DNA from: Microvirga terrae
GTDB lineage: Bacteria > Pseudomonadota > Alphaproteobacteria > Rhizobiales > Beijerinckiaceae
Direction of reading: 5' to 3'
DNA: 64,000 bases
Assembly: GCF_013307435.2 (NCBI RefSeq)
Contig: NZ_CP102845.1
Coordinates: 2,241,001 to 2,305,000 of the forward strand
Translations under genes and position numbers: made by a program
Notes under the pieces: generated by a model
Database searches by the model: none
What the model saw: only the letters and a program-made list of their open reading frames with translations
Told to the model about the DNA's origin: nothing
In this document: positions 27,738 through 36,602 of the stretch, in pieces
How the letters are laid out: every line of letters starts with the position of its first letter
Numbering within the stretch: the first letter of the stretch is position 1

Positions 27738-28096
27738 ATGCGGTTGTATGATCCCTTCCCACTTGAGAAACTTCCTCCGCGGGTTCGACGCGTCACCCTG
27801 GCGAAGTTCGGAGGCCGATGCCCTCTGTTCGGGACGTTGTCAGCATCGCAGATGCCGACTGGCTCAAGTTGCGGGGCATGGGGGCAAAGTCACTTGGACG
27901 GCTTTGGTCTGTCGCTCAGAACGTCCAACGGAATGCGCGCAATGCTCCTCTGGCTGGAATGACCGAGGCTGAGTTGCAGGCTGAATACGATCGTCTCAGT
28001 GATGCGAGGAAAGCGATCGACGATCAGCTCAAGGCTGTTCGATCAGAATTCCTGTCGAGGCTGTTCACCAAGCATGGCCAACGAGATCCTGCTTGA
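27738..28096 (+). pseudogene. possible small helix-hairpin-helix protein with a frameshift
   Basis: The frame from ATG 27818 gives 92 residues that open with SVRDVVSIADADWLKLRGMGAKSLGRL, like the helix-hairpin-helix of RNA polymerase alpha C-terminal domains, then a charged helical tail. A frame from ATG 27738 supplies a plausible preceding helix (LEKLPPRVRRVTLAKFGG) but is offset, as if one base were missing near 27815. Either the gene is frameshifted or translation starts at 27818. The function is unknown, and the coding call is weak. Confidence 0.35.
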
Positions 28097-28156
28097 TACC
28101 CTTCAATAGCCGATCCAAGGCGTCACGATAAACTGACTTACCCGAAACGCGTCCTC

Positions 28157-28179
28157 GTTCCGGGAAGTTCATCCGGAAC
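28157..28179. terminator. hairpin between convergent genes
   Basis: The inverted repeat GTTCCGG / CCGGAAC, with a 9-base loop, lies between the end of the small plus-strand ORF and the end of the minus-strand Pit gene. It could serve as a bidirectional terminator, although a T-run is lacking. Confidence 0.4.
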
Positions 28180-28205
28180 ATGACTTCTATCGCCTCTAGA
28201 CCAGT

Positions 28206-29216
28206 TCACAACATGACTGAGGCTGCGACCCAGTAGAAGAACGCCGAGATGATCGCTGAGGCTGGGATCGTCACAATCCAGGCCATCACGATGCCCTTGG
28301 CGACGCCCCACCTGACGGCTGAGGCCCTGCGGGCGGCTCCGACCCCGATGATCGCCCCTGTGATCGTGTGGGTCGTCGAGACCGGAATGCCGAGCCAGGT
28401 GGCCATGAAGAGCGTAATGGCTCCCCCCGTCTCCGCGCAGAAGCCCTGCATGGGGGTGAGGCGGGTGATCTTCGATCCCATCGTATGCACGATCCGCCAG
28501 CCGCCCATCAGGGTCCCCAGGCCCATGGCGGCCTGACAGGAAATGACAACCCAGAAGGGTACGTAGAACTCGCTGCCGAGATGGCCCTGCGAGAACAGCA
28601 GCACAGCAATGATGCCCATGGTCTTCTGGGCATCATTGCCGCCGTGCCCGAGGGAATAGAGGGCTGCCGAAAGGAACTGTAGGCCGCGAAATGCCTGGTC
28701 CGCAGCAAAGGGGGACGAGCGGGAAGCCGACCAAGTGGTTATGAGAACCAGGAGAAGTGCGAGCCCAAACCCGATCAGAGGCGACAGAACGATGGCCAGA
28801 AGAGTGGGCCCAAGTCCGCCCCACACGACGGCTCCCAGGCCTGCTTTGGCAACGCCCGCACCTACGAGGCCGCCGACCAGTGCGTGGGAGCTGCTGGAGG
28901 GAATGCCGCCCGCCCAGGTTATGATGTTCCAGATGATCGCTCCCATGAGGGCACCGAAGATGACGGCGGCATCGATGATGGAGGCCGAAACAATGCCGCT
29001 GCCGACGGTATTCGCAACATGGAGCCCGAAGAACAGGAAGGCGATGAAGTTGAAGAACGCAGCCCAGATCACCGCGAGTTGCGGCCTCAGAACCCGGGTT
29101 GAGACAATGGTTGCGATGGAATTGGCGGCGTCGTGAAGGCCATTGATGAAGTCGAACAGCAAGGCCACTACGATGAGACCTACCAGCAGTGGCAGCGAGA
29201 TGGAGGCGGCATCCAT
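28206..29216 (-). CDS. pit: Pit-family inorganic phosphate transporter
   Basis: A 336-residue integral membrane protein with about ten hydrophobic segments. The two inverted PiT signatures are clear: NGLHDAANSIATIVSTRVL near residue 25 and SLGHGGNDAQKTMGI near residue 190. It also carries GIPSSSSHALVGG and GIPVSTTHTITGA, the paired loops of the family. It imports phosphate as a metal-phosphate with protons. The DUF47 gene lies 13 bases upstream on the same strand, the standard two-gene pit operon. Confidence 0.95.
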   Translation of the reverse strand: MDAASISLPLLVGLIVVALLFDFINGLHDAANSIATIVSTRVLRPQLAVIWAAFFNFIAFLFFGLHVANTVGSGIVSASIIDAAVIFGALMGAIIWNIITWAGGIPSSSSHALVGGLVGAGVAKAGLGAVVWGGLGPTLLAIVLSPLIGFGLALLLVLITTWSASRSSPFAADQAFRGLQFLSAALYSLGHGGNDAQKTMGIIAVLLFSQGHLGSEFYVPFWVVISCQAAMGLGTLMGGWRIVHTMGSKITRLTPMQGFCAETGGAITLFMATWLGIPVSTTHTITGAIIGVGAARRASAVRWGVAKGIVMAWIVTIPASAIISAFFYWVAASVML

Positions 29217-29229
29217 TCTGCGGCGCTCC

Positions 29230-29874
29230 TCAGACGTGCTCGATCACGATGCTGTGGACCTCGTGGACGACATCCTCCAGACGGTCCATCACCCGTTCGA
29301 GATGGTCAAGCACCTCCGACGCGACCCAGAAGTCGAGAGCGTGAGCCGATCCCATCGCCTGGAACATGCGGCTGCGGGCAGCATCGTGAAGATCGTCCGT
29401 CTGTCCTTCGATCTGCGTGATGCGCTCCGACAGGGTGCTGATCCGCCCCGCATTCGTGCCGACGGAGCGCAGCATCGGAATGACCTCCTGAACGATCCGG
29501 GCGCCTTGGACGATGCAATCCGCCATCTCGACCATCTCAGGTTCGAACCGGCTGACCTTGAAGAGGGCCACCGATTTGACGGTCTTGCGCATCTGGTCGA
29601 TCGCATCATCCATCGACGTGATGAGATCCTTGATATCGCCTCGGTCGAACGGCGTGATGAAGGATCGCCGGATGGCAGCGAGCACTTCTCCCGTGATCTT
29701 GTCCGCGTCATCCTCGCGGTTCATCACGGTTGCGATGTTCTGCTCGATATCGGGGCCACCCGCCAAGGTTGCCCGAAGGGCTTCTGCGCCGGCCAGAATT
29801 ATCCTCGAATGCTCTTCAAACAGATCGAAGAACTGATCTTCCTTGGGCATCAGCGCGCGGAACCATCGAAGCAT
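29230..29874 (-). CDS. DUF47/PhoU-like partner of Pit
   Basis: A 214-residue all-helical protein of the DUF47 (TIGR00153) family, related in fold to PhoU. It opens with LRWFRALMPKEDQFFDLFEEHS and carries the metal-ligand-rich segment MNREDDADKITGEVL and FITPFDRGDIKDLITSMDDAID. Members accompany Pit transporters and modulate phosphate uptake at the membrane. It is the first gene of the minus-strand pair; the 360 bases upstream show no further gene. Confidence 0.93.
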   Translation of the reverse strand: MLRWFRALMPKEDQFFDLFEEHSRIILAGAEALRATLAGGPDIEQNIATVMNREDDADKITGEVLAAIRRSFITPFDRGDIKDLITSMDDAIDQMRKTVKSVALFKVSRFEPEMVEMADCIVQGARIVQEVIPMLRSVGTNAGRISTLSERITQIEGQTDDLHDAARSRMFQAMGSAHALDFWVASEVLDHLERVMDRLEDVVHEVHSIVIEHV

Positions 29875-30237
29875 GGGTCATCTCCTTATAAGAGCAGGGC
29901 ACGCACTTCAGCAGTCATGAGCGATCTCGCAGGGGCCACCCGGAGGAATGTCGTGACAAGGCGTAGCACAGGGACGATGAGCATCGCGATAATCAGACCG
30001 GCGAGAGCGATCCTGTGCATGAGAAATTTGAGTTCTAATCCGATCAAGCTTGGCATTCATAGGCGTGCTGCCGCAGTCATACCACAGACGTTGCCTCGCG
30101 CCGCAAGGGTGGCATTCCAAGCTGACAAGCTGGATATCGCCATGCTTCGAACCACTTCGATCCCTTCGTCAGAGTTCTCCCCGGGGTCATGTCTGAAACA
30201 TGCACCGGCTGGATGAACTGGAGTTGGCAAGGCAAGT
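29875..30237. other. intergenic stretch upstream of the DUF47-pit pair
   Basis: About 360 bases. It should contain the promoter for DUF47-pit. No Pho-box-like repeat or gene is evident. Confidence 0.4.
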
Positions 30238-30789
30238 TCAGTTCCTGCTTCCATCGCTGACATGTGCAGCACCCACACTTGAGAGAAGCAACTTTGCTCT
30301 TTGAATGGCGTCCCTGAGTTCCGGTTCATGAACTGCTTCAGCGGCTTCCGCTAGGTCGAACCATCGCAGGCTGCGTTGCCCCTTCTCCGGCCAGCGCTTG
30401 CGCTGACTTTTCACCTTGAGCGGAAAGACCTCTCCCTGACAGGGTACTACCTCTCTGCTCTTGAGACGCTTACCGTAGCCATACGAGCCAATCGGCACCT
30501 TGCCGACTTCGCCGACCAAACCAGCCTCTTCCAGAGCCTCGCGCGCGGCCGAGGCATGCGGTTTTCGCCCTTTCATTGGCCAACCCTGTGGGATGACCCA
30601 GCGTCGTGTGCCGCGGGAGGTGATAAGCATGACCTCAATGCTGCCGTCAGCCCGTTCCCGAAAGGGCAGGCAGGCGTACTGAATGGCGGACGGCGGGTAC
30701 AAATCCGGTGAACTCCTATGACTTCCTCGAACAAACGCGCGTGGAGCGGTGTAAGCCGCAACGTTGATTAGGGCGGAAGCTGACGACAT
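30238..30789 (-). CDS. NUDIX hydrolase
   Basis: About 183 residues from ATG 30789; upstream ATGs at 30831 and 30918 are in frame, but they overlap the LacI operator. The Nudix box reads GRKPHASAAREALEEAGL, keeping REALEEAGL, preceded by WVIPQGWPMKG. This is the short DIPP/MutT-like form common in Rhizobiales. It hydrolyses a nucleoside diphosphate-X or diphosphoinositol-type substrate. It is divergent from the LacI gene across a shared operator and may belong to the same regulon. A diphosphoinositol role would fit the inositol-phosphatase genes downstream, but that is only inference. Confidence 0.85.
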   Translation of the reverse strand: MSSASALINVAAYTAPRAFVRGSHRSSPDLYPPSAIQYACLPFRERADGSIEVMLITSRGTRRWVIPQGWPMKGRKPHASAAREALEEAGLVGEVGKVPIGSYGYGKRLKSREVVPCQGEVFPLKVKSQRKRWPEKGQRSLRWFDLAEAAEAVHEPELRDAIQRAKLLLSSVGAAHVSDGSRN

Positions 30790-30815
30790 CCCGAGCCAGC
30801 CATACCTTGCGTTAG

Positions 30816-30831
30816 TTGAACACGTGTGCAT
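30816..30831. promoter_or_regulatory. LacI operator copy 1 (autoregulatory)
   Basis: TTGAACACGTGTGCAT is a near-palindrome centred on CAC|GTG. It matches 14 of 16 bases of the core of the perfect operator at 32011-32032. It lies between the divergent NUDIX and LacI genes, which fits autorepression. Confidence 0.65.
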
Positions 30832-30924
30832 AGACTTTTCGCGTGAGCTTGAGGGCAAATCTCTCTCGATCGCATAATGCCTGTTGACCTCTCGCAGAGC
30901 ATCAATCGACCGGAGCAAGTCCTT

Positions 30925-31974
30925 ATGGAGGCGTCTTCAGATCGCGAAGAACAGCTGAAACGCGATCGCGCAACCCGTAACTTCGTTACGGCAGAAGAGG
31001 TTGCCCGGCTCGCCGGAGTGTCCCGCTCAGCCGTGTCCCGCACATTCACGCCAGGAGCCAGCGTCTCAGCCGATGTAAAGCAACGGGTTCAGGAAGCGGC
31101 CAAAACGTTGGGATATCGGGTCAATCGCCTAGCCCGAAGCCTGATCAGCGACCAGTCCAATCTCGTCGGCGTCGTCGGCGCCAACCTGTCCTTGCCCTTC
31201 ATGGCGCGCCAGCTTGACGAACTGAGCCGGGCGCTTCTCCGGCGCGGCATGCAGTGCCTGCTCCTGAACGCCGCCGAGGCGGAGCAGGGGATCACGCCGC
31301 TGCTCGAGCTCATCCTCGAGTTCCGCGTGCGGGCCATCGTGGTGATGTCCGGTTCGCCGCCCACATCCATCATCGACGAGTGCATGGCTAACGGCGTACG
31401 GGTGATCTTGGTCAACCGGCAGGCCGATGACGCCGAAGCGGATACAATCATCAGCGACGATCTGGGCGGTGCCCGCATCGCGGCCGAGCGGCTGCTCAGG
31501 GCCGGATGCCGACGGATCGGCGTCGTCGGCAGCGGGGCGCGCACGCCAACCCAGATCCGCCGACGCGTCGCCTTTACCGATTGTGTCGAGGAAGCCGGGT
31601 TTAAGCCCATCGTCTGGGCCTTGGGCGAGACCACTTACGAAACTGGCATGGAAGCCGCCAAAGGCCTGCTTGGCTCCCATGACCTGGATGGTGTTTTCTG
31701 CGTCACCGATCTCCTGGCGCTCGGCTTTCTCGATGGGGCCCGCGGGATGGGACGGCGCATACCCGAGGATCTCTCGGTCATCGGCTTCGACGACATCCCG
31801 CAATCGGCATGGGCTCCCTACGGCCTGACGACTGTCAGGCAGTCGATGAGCGATCTCACCGGGTCCGTGCTGGCGGCCATCGAACGGGAGATGCACGGAG
31901 AGGGTATGGAGCTCGTGCATGAAGTCCTTCCGGTCGAACTCGTCGAGCGAGCGACTGTGCGCCCTTCGATCTGA
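30925..31974 (+). CDS. LacI-family transcriptional regulator
   Basis: About 349 residues from ATG 30925, which has GGAGCAAG at proper spacing; an ATG at 30877 has no such site. The HTH is VTAEEVARLAGVSRSAVSRTF with the hinge helix near GYRVNRLARSLISDQSNLVGVV. A periplasmic-binding-like effector domain follows, ending DLSVIGFDDIPQSAWAPYGLTTVRQS. It should bind a sugar or phosphorylated ligand and repress the transporter-phosphatase operon downstream. Two palindromes with the same ACACGTGTGC core flank it. Confidence 0.93.
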   Translation: MEASSDREEQLKRDRATRNFVTAEEVARLAGVSRSAVSRTFTPGASVSADVKQRVQEAAKTLGYRVNRLARSLISDQSNLVGVVGANLSLPFMARQLDELSRALLRRGMQCLLLNAAEAEQGITPLLELILEFRVRAIVVMSGSPPTSIIDECMANGVRVILVNRQADDAEADTIISDDLGGARIAAERLLRAGCRRIGVVGSGARTPTQIRRRVAFTDCVEEAGFKPIVWALGETTYETGMEAAKGLLGSHDLDGVFCVTDLLALGFLDGARGMGRRIPEDLSVIGFDDIPQSAWAPYGLTTVRQSMSDLTGSVLAAIEREMHGEGMELVHEVLPVELVERATVRPSI

Positions 31975-32010
31975 TCTTGGTCCATTCCTTATCCAGAAGG
32001 CCCCTTGCAA

Positions 32011-32032
32011 GCTTTGCACACGTGTGCAAAGC
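32011..32032. promoter_or_regulatory. LacI operator copy 2 (perfect 22-bp palindrome)
   Basis: GCTTTGCACAC is followed directly by its reverse complement GTGTGCAAAGC. It sits 37 bases after the LacI stop and about 170 bases before the permease start. A possible promoter, TTGCAC at 32015-32020 with TACTAC at 32039-32044, would be overlapped by it. The match to 30816-30831 makes it the likely LacI target for the transporter operon. Confidence 0.7.
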
Positions 32033-32204
32033 TCCTCTTACTACTCCAATGTGATCCTCCCGCGGCCGAGCTGTGCCGCGGCGGTGCCTGGATGAAGTGC
32101 GCGAGTTGACCGCCCGCCGGCAAAGCCGGACGAGAGCACCAGAAGTCAGCCGCTAGTGGGAAACGCATTTGAGCCGGTCCCGGCTCCGGGAAGGACGTGA
32201 CGGA

Positions 32205-34040
32205 ATGACGACTTCGGCGGCGCCAGCACAAACCCCATCGAACCTATCGTCCGCACGCGCCATTCTGGGCCACCTGCGGCACTTCTTCACACAGCCCGAA
32301 CGCCTCCTCGGCATCCTGCTCGCCGTTGTGCTGGGGGCGCTGGTGCTCGTGCCGCTGTTCGAGCTGATCCGGGAGACCCTCACCGTTCAGCCTTATGACC
32401 GCGCCTATCTGCCCAAGGCACAGCCGGGCGAGTTCACCCTCTTCCACTACGAGCGCGTCTTCGCCGGCCGCCTCTCCTGGGCGATCTTCTACAAGCCGTT
32501 CTTCAACTCGCTGGTCACGGCCTTTGCCGCGACCGCCATCTGCCTGACCCTCGGTGCCGGCTTCGCCTGGCTGATCGTGCGCACGAACATTCCGTTCCGG
32601 AACTTCCTGCACACGCTGGTGATGATCCCGTACATGCTCCCGTCGTGGGTGATGGCGCTGGCCTGGATCACGTTCTTCAAGAACGACCGCATCGGCGGAG
32701 CGTCAGGCGCCTTTGCGTACTTCTTCGGCGTGCAGCCGCCGGACTGGATCGCCTATGGCCCGATCCCGATCGTCATCTGCCTGTCGCTGCACTACTACGT
32801 CTACTCCTATCTCTCGGTGTCGAGCTCGATCACGAGCGTTGACAGCCAGCTGGAGGAGGCAGGGGCTATGGCGGGCCTCTCGCGCCTCAAGCAGTTTCTC
32901 TGGATCACCGCGCCTCTCCTGCTGCCCGCCATTGGCTCCGCGGTCGTGATGACCTTCATCCGCGTGGTCGGATCGTTCGGCACGCCCGCCGTGCTCGGCA
33001 TGCCGGTGCGCTATTTCGTGCTGCCGACGCAGATCTATGCCGCCATGGGGACACGCAATGCGGGAGACGGCTTCCTGCTTGCGCTCGTGCTCGTGGTCCT
33101 CGCCTGCCTGTTCATCTTCATCAACCAGCGCCTCATCGGCGTCCGCAAGAGCTTCGTGACCCTCTCCGGCAAAGGCTTCCGCAGCAAGGAGATCGATCTC
33201 GGGCGCTGGCGCTGGCCGCTCTTCATCCTTATCATGCTGCTCATGACGGCGGCCGTCGCCTTCCCGCTCGTCCTGCTGGTCCTTCAATCGCTGATCAAGA
33301 CGGCCGGCAATTACAGCCTCAGCAACCTCACCCTGCACTATTGGATCGGCGGGGGAGGCGAGGGCGTCGACCAGCTCCAGGCTGCCCTGGTCGACAACGG
33401 CAACATCATCGATGCCACGTGGAACAGCCTCAAGCTGGCGTTCCTCACCGCCATGGCGACCGGCATCTTCGGCTTCCTCATCGGCTATGTGGTGGTGAGG
33501 ACCCGCGGCTCGCTGACCTCGCGGGCCTTGGAGATGGTGGCCTTTCTGCCATACATCTTCCCGGCTTTGGCCTTTGGTGCGATCTATATCGGCATGTTCG
33601 CCCGTCCGTTCGGGCCGATCCCGGCGCTCTACGGCACCTTCGCGCTGCTCGTCCTGATCTGCTCGGTCAAGACGCTGCCGTTTACGTCCCGCACGGGCAT
33701 TGCGGCGCTGTTGCAGATCGACAAGTCACTAGAGGAAGCAGCCCGGGTCCAGGGCATCGGCTGGTTCCGCCGCATGGTGCGGATCATCGTGCCCATCGCC
33801 GCCGGCGGGCTTCTCTCCGGCATGCTGCTGAGCTTCATCAGCATCATGCGCGAGCTGTCGCTGATCATCCTGCTCGTCACGCCGTCAACCAACGTGCTCG
33901 CCGGCGTCATCTACAACTACCAGAACCAGGACATGCCCCAACTCGTCGGCGTCGCCACCGTGCTGCTCGTCGCCATCGTGATTGCGGTCAACCTGGTCGT
34001 CCGCGCCTTGTCAACGAAGGCGAGGATCGGAGCGGCCTGA
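32205..34040 (+). CDS. fused ABC transporter permease (AfuB/FbpB-like)
   Basis: A 611-residue permease from ATG 32205 that contains two permease units in one chain, about twelve transmembrane segments. Two EAA-type loops are visible: QLEEAGAMAGLSRLKQFLWI in the first half and LEEAARVQGIGWFRRMVRII in the second. This fused layout is typical of Fe(III)-type importers (FbpB) and of the hexose-phosphate importer AfuB. The binding protein follows 48 bases later and the ATPase after that, so the order is permease, binding protein, ATPase. Confidence 0.9.
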   Translation: MTTSAAPAQTPSNLSSARAILGHLRHFFTQPERLLGILLAVVLGALVLVPLFELIRETLTVQPYDRAYLPKAQPGEFTLFHYERVFAGRLSWAIFYKPFFNSLVTAFAATAICLTLGAGFAWLIVRTNIPFRNFLHTLVMIPYMLPSWVMALAWITFFKNDRIGGASGAFAYFFGVQPPDWIAYGPIPIVICLSLHYYVYSYLSVSSSITSVDSQLEEAGAMAGLSRLKQFLWITAPLLLPAIGSAVVMTFIRVVGSFGTPAVLGMPVRYFVLPTQIYAAMGTRNAGDGFLLALVLVVLACLFIFINQRLIGVRKSFVTLSGKGFRSKEIDLGRWRWPLFILIMLLMTAAVAFPLVLLVLQSLIKTAGNYSLSNLTLHYWIGGGGEGVDQLQAALVDNGNIIDATWNSLKLAFLTAMATGIFGFLIGYVVVRTRGSLTSRALEMVAFLPYIFPALAFGAIYIGMFARPFGPIPALYGTFALLVLICSVKTLPFTSRTGIAALLQIDKSLEEAARVQGIGWFRRMVRIIVPIAAGGLLSGMLLSFISIMRELSLIILLVTPSTNVLAGVIYNYQNQDMPQLVGVATVLLVAIVIAVNLVVRALSTKARIGAA

Positions 34041-34088
34041 CCGCTCCATCCAGGTCGACACAAAGAGAAACGAAGGAGGAAGCTCATC

Positions 34089-35327
34089 ATGACACCGACT
34101 TTCCGCAGCGCCAAAGCCTGGCTCGCAGCCGGAGCCCTGACCCTTGCCCTCGCTGCGCCGGCCTTGGCGCAGCAGGCTGATCCCAAATGGGATGCTTGGC
34201 TGCAGAAAAGCCAGCTCGGTCCGTACCAGAAGAACGAGAACTGGGACGAGGTCGTCACCAACGCGAAGAAGGAGGGCGAGGTCGTCGTCTATTCCTCCTC
34301 GGGCACGATGCTGAAGGTGGCCGAGGACTTCGCGAAGTTCTATCCCGAGATCAAGGTCAAAGCCTATGATCTTGGCTCCGAAAAGACCATCGAGAAGGTC
34401 GTGCGCGAGCACCAGGCCGGTGTCTACGCGGCAGACGTGGTCTACTCGGGCGGCACCGAGCAGATGGTGTTCGACCTGCTCCCCAACCACCGCATCGTCA
34501 ACTACGTGCCGTCCTATCTGACCGACAGGATCGCCGCCGAACATCGCGAGCCGCTGCTGACGCATGTGATCGAGGCCTACGGCGTCTTCTACAATTCGGA
34601 GGCCCACCCGCAGCCGCCGATGAAGACCATCTGGGAGCTGACCGAGCCGCAATGGAAGGGCCGCTTCTCCATGAAGTCGCCGGCCGGCTCGCTCACCACG
34701 CTGATGATGCTGGCCGCCATCGTCGAGCACTCCGACGAGATGCAGAAGGCCTACGAGCAGCACTACGGCAAGAAGCTTGAACTCTCACCCGGCGTCGAGA
34801 ACGCGGGCTACGAGTTCCTGCACCGGCTGATCGGCAACGATATCGTCATTTCCGACAACAGCTCGAAGATCGCCACGGCCGTCGGCCTGCGCGGCCAAGC
34901 CAAGCCGCCGATGGCGTTCTCGGTCATCCATTACCTGACCAAGAACCAAAGCGATAACTACGCCAACGCGATCCCCTACGACCTGCAGCCCGCGGCGTTG
35001 TTCTCCTATCCGACCTATGTGGCCGTGGCTGGGCAGGCGCCCCATCCCAACGCGGCAAAACTCTTTGTGGCGTTCCTGATGGGCAGCAAGGATCTGAATG
35101 CGACTTCGGAGCTGAAGGCGCCGTACCGGTCCGGGAAGTCGCTCGAGCTCCTGCAGGGCATGGCCGCCTTCTACCAGGTCGGCACCTTCTCGCCGCGTAC
35201 CGACGTTCCGCCGCCGCCCCACAGCGAGATGTGGCCCAAGGCGCGTAAGCTCACGGCGTCGCCTGAATTCGTGAAGGACAACATCGCGAAGATCAGCGAC
35301 TTCTGGATGGCCGAGACGAGCCGGTAA
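34089..35327 (+). CDS. ABC transporter substrate-binding protein (AfuA/FbpA-like)
   Basis: A 412-residue periplasmic protein with a signal peptide at about residues 1-27 (LAAGALTLALAAPALAQQ). The fold signature is AKKEGEVVVYSSSGTMLKVAEDF, then EAYGVFYNSEAHPQPPMKTIWELTE. The tyrosine pair that binds iron in FbpA is not evident; the C-terminal half has SDNSSKIATAVG instead. A phosphorylated-sugar ligand, as in AfuA, is therefore more likely than ferric iron, given the phosphatase genes nearby. AAGGAGG precedes the start. Confidence 0.85.
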   Translation: MTPTFRSAKAWLAAGALTLALAAPALAQQADPKWDAWLQKSQLGPYQKNENWDEVVTNAKKEGEVVVYSSSGTMLKVAEDFAKFYPEIKVKAYDLGSEKTIEKVVREHQAGVYAADVVYSGGTEQMVFDLLPNHRIVNYVPSYLTDRIAAEHREPLLTHVIEAYGVFYNSEAHPQPPMKTIWELTEPQWKGRFSMKSPAGSLTTLMMLAAIVEHSDEMQKAYEQHYGKKLELSPGVENAGYEFLHRLIGNDIVISDNSSKIATAVGLRGQAKPPMAFSVIHYLTKNQSDNYANAIPYDLQPAALFSYPTYVAVAGQAPHPNAAKLFVAFLMGSKDLNATSELKAPYRSGKSLELLQGMAAFYQVGTFSPRTDVPPPPHSEMWPKARKLTASPEFVKDNIAKISDFWMAETSR

Positions 35328-35362
35328 CCCGACCTGAATGACTTCCGCACGAGAGAGTGCCC

Positions 35363-36490
35363 ATGTCTGAAATCACCCTCAGAAATCTCACGAAGTCGTA
35401 CGGAAGTCATCTGGCCCTTCCGAGCCTCGACCTCGACATCCCGAAGGGCAGCTTCGTGACCCTGCTCGGGCCGTCGGGCTGCGGCAAGACCACGACCCTG
35501 CGCGTCATCGCCGGCCTGGAGCAGGCGACCACGGGCGAGGTCGTGCTCGGCGGGAAAACGGTCTACTCCAGCCGGACCGGCGTCTTCGTGCCGCCCGAGC
35601 GGCGCGGCCTCGGCTTCATCTTCCAGAGCTACGCCCTGTGGCCCAACATGAAGGTCGACCGCAACATCACCCTCGCGCTCGCGGAGGCGAAGCAATCGGC
35701 GCACGTGATCAAGGAGCGCCTTGCAGAGGCGCTCGCGAAGGTCCAGCTGACCGGGCTTGCGGACCGCTATCCGTCCGAGCTGTCGGGCGGTCAGCAGCAG
35801 CGGGTGGCCGTGGCCCGTCTGATTGCGGCCCGCAACTCGGTCTTGCTCATGGACGAGCCGCTGTCGAACCTCGACGCGAAACTCCGGACGGAGATGCGCA
35901 CGGAGCTGAAGCGCCTCCACCGTGAACTGCAGGCGACCACGGTCTACGTCACGCACGATCAGGTCGAAGCGCTGACCATGTCCGATATCATTGTCGTGAT
36001 GAAGGACGGCGTCATCCAGCAGCAGGGCTCGCCTTACGAGATCTACCACAACCCCGCCAACCTCTTCGTCGCCGAGTTCATCGGCGATCCCAGGATCAAC
36101 CTCCTTGACGGCAACCTGGCGACCGTTGGGGGCGAGCGGATCGTGCGCTTCGAGGATGCTGTCATTCCCGTTCTGGCAGGCCTGCAGGTCCCGGATGGCC
36201 CGGTGACGTTCGCGATCCGCCCGGAGAACATCACGATTGTCGAGCGGCAGGGCCCGTTCAGCCTGCAGGCCGAGGTCGACATCGTCCAGCCCACCGGATC
36301 GCAGACGATCATTTCACTTACGGTCCGAGGGCACCGGGTCACGGCGCTCATTCCCCGCTTCGAGACCTCTCTGCCGAAGAAGACCATCTGGATCGAGTTC
36401 CCGCCCGACCAGATCACCCTCTTCGACAAAGGTAGCGGGAACCGGCTCCCATTGGCGCCACCCGTTGTCGGAGCCTCTCACGCGGCCTGA
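35363..36490 (+). CDS. ABC transporter ATP-binding protein (AfuC/FbpC-like)
   Basis: A 375-residue ATPase from ATG 35363; a GTG at 35357 is in frame. Walker A is GPSGCGKTT, the Q loop is in FIFQSYALWPNMKV, the signature is LSGGQQQR, Walker B is LLMDEP and the switch histidine is in YVTHDQVEALTMSD. A C-terminal TOBE domain (FAIRPENITIV) follows. It powers the fused permease upstream. A GTTCGGC/GCCGAAC hairpin follows the stop, and the phosphatase genes come next on the same strand. Confidence 0.92.
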   Translation: MSEITLRNLTKSYGSHLALPSLDLDIPKGSFVTLLGPSGCGKTTTLRVIAGLEQATTGEVVLGGKTVYSSRTGVFVPPERRGLGFIFQSYALWPNMKVDRNITLALAEAKQSAHVIKERLAEALAKVQLTGLADRYPSELSGGQQQRVAVARLIAARNSVLLMDEPLSNLDAKLRTEMRTELKRLHRELQATTVYVTHDQVEALTMSDIIVVMKDGVIQQQGSPYEIYHNPANLFVAEFIGDPRINLLDGNLATVGGERIVRFEDAVIPVLAGLQVPDGPVTFAIRPENITIVERQGPFSLQAEVDIVQPTGSQTIISLTVRGHRVTALIPRFETSLPKKTIWIEFPPDQITLFDKGSGNRLPLAPPVVGASHAA

Positions 36491-36497
36491 ATCCGAC

Positions 36498-36516
36498 GTT
36501 CGGCTGGAGGCCGAAC
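36498..36516 (+). terminator. hairpin after the ABC ATPase gene
   Basis: A perfect 7-base inverted repeat, GTTCGGC / GCCGAAC, with a 5-base loop, begins 8 bases after the stop. There is no T-run. It may attenuate rather than end transcription into the phosphatase genes. Confidence 0.45.
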
Positions 36517-36602
36517 AGGCAGAACGGACAACCCTGTGGCACACCCCTTCCCGATGAGTGTGCCGCAACAGCCATACCACGAAGATCAGGATCAAAGTTT
36601 TG

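Noticed and set aside
34011..34763. 250-residue minus-strand ORF
   Set aside because: It is antisense to the binding-protein gene and is explained as a shadow frame.
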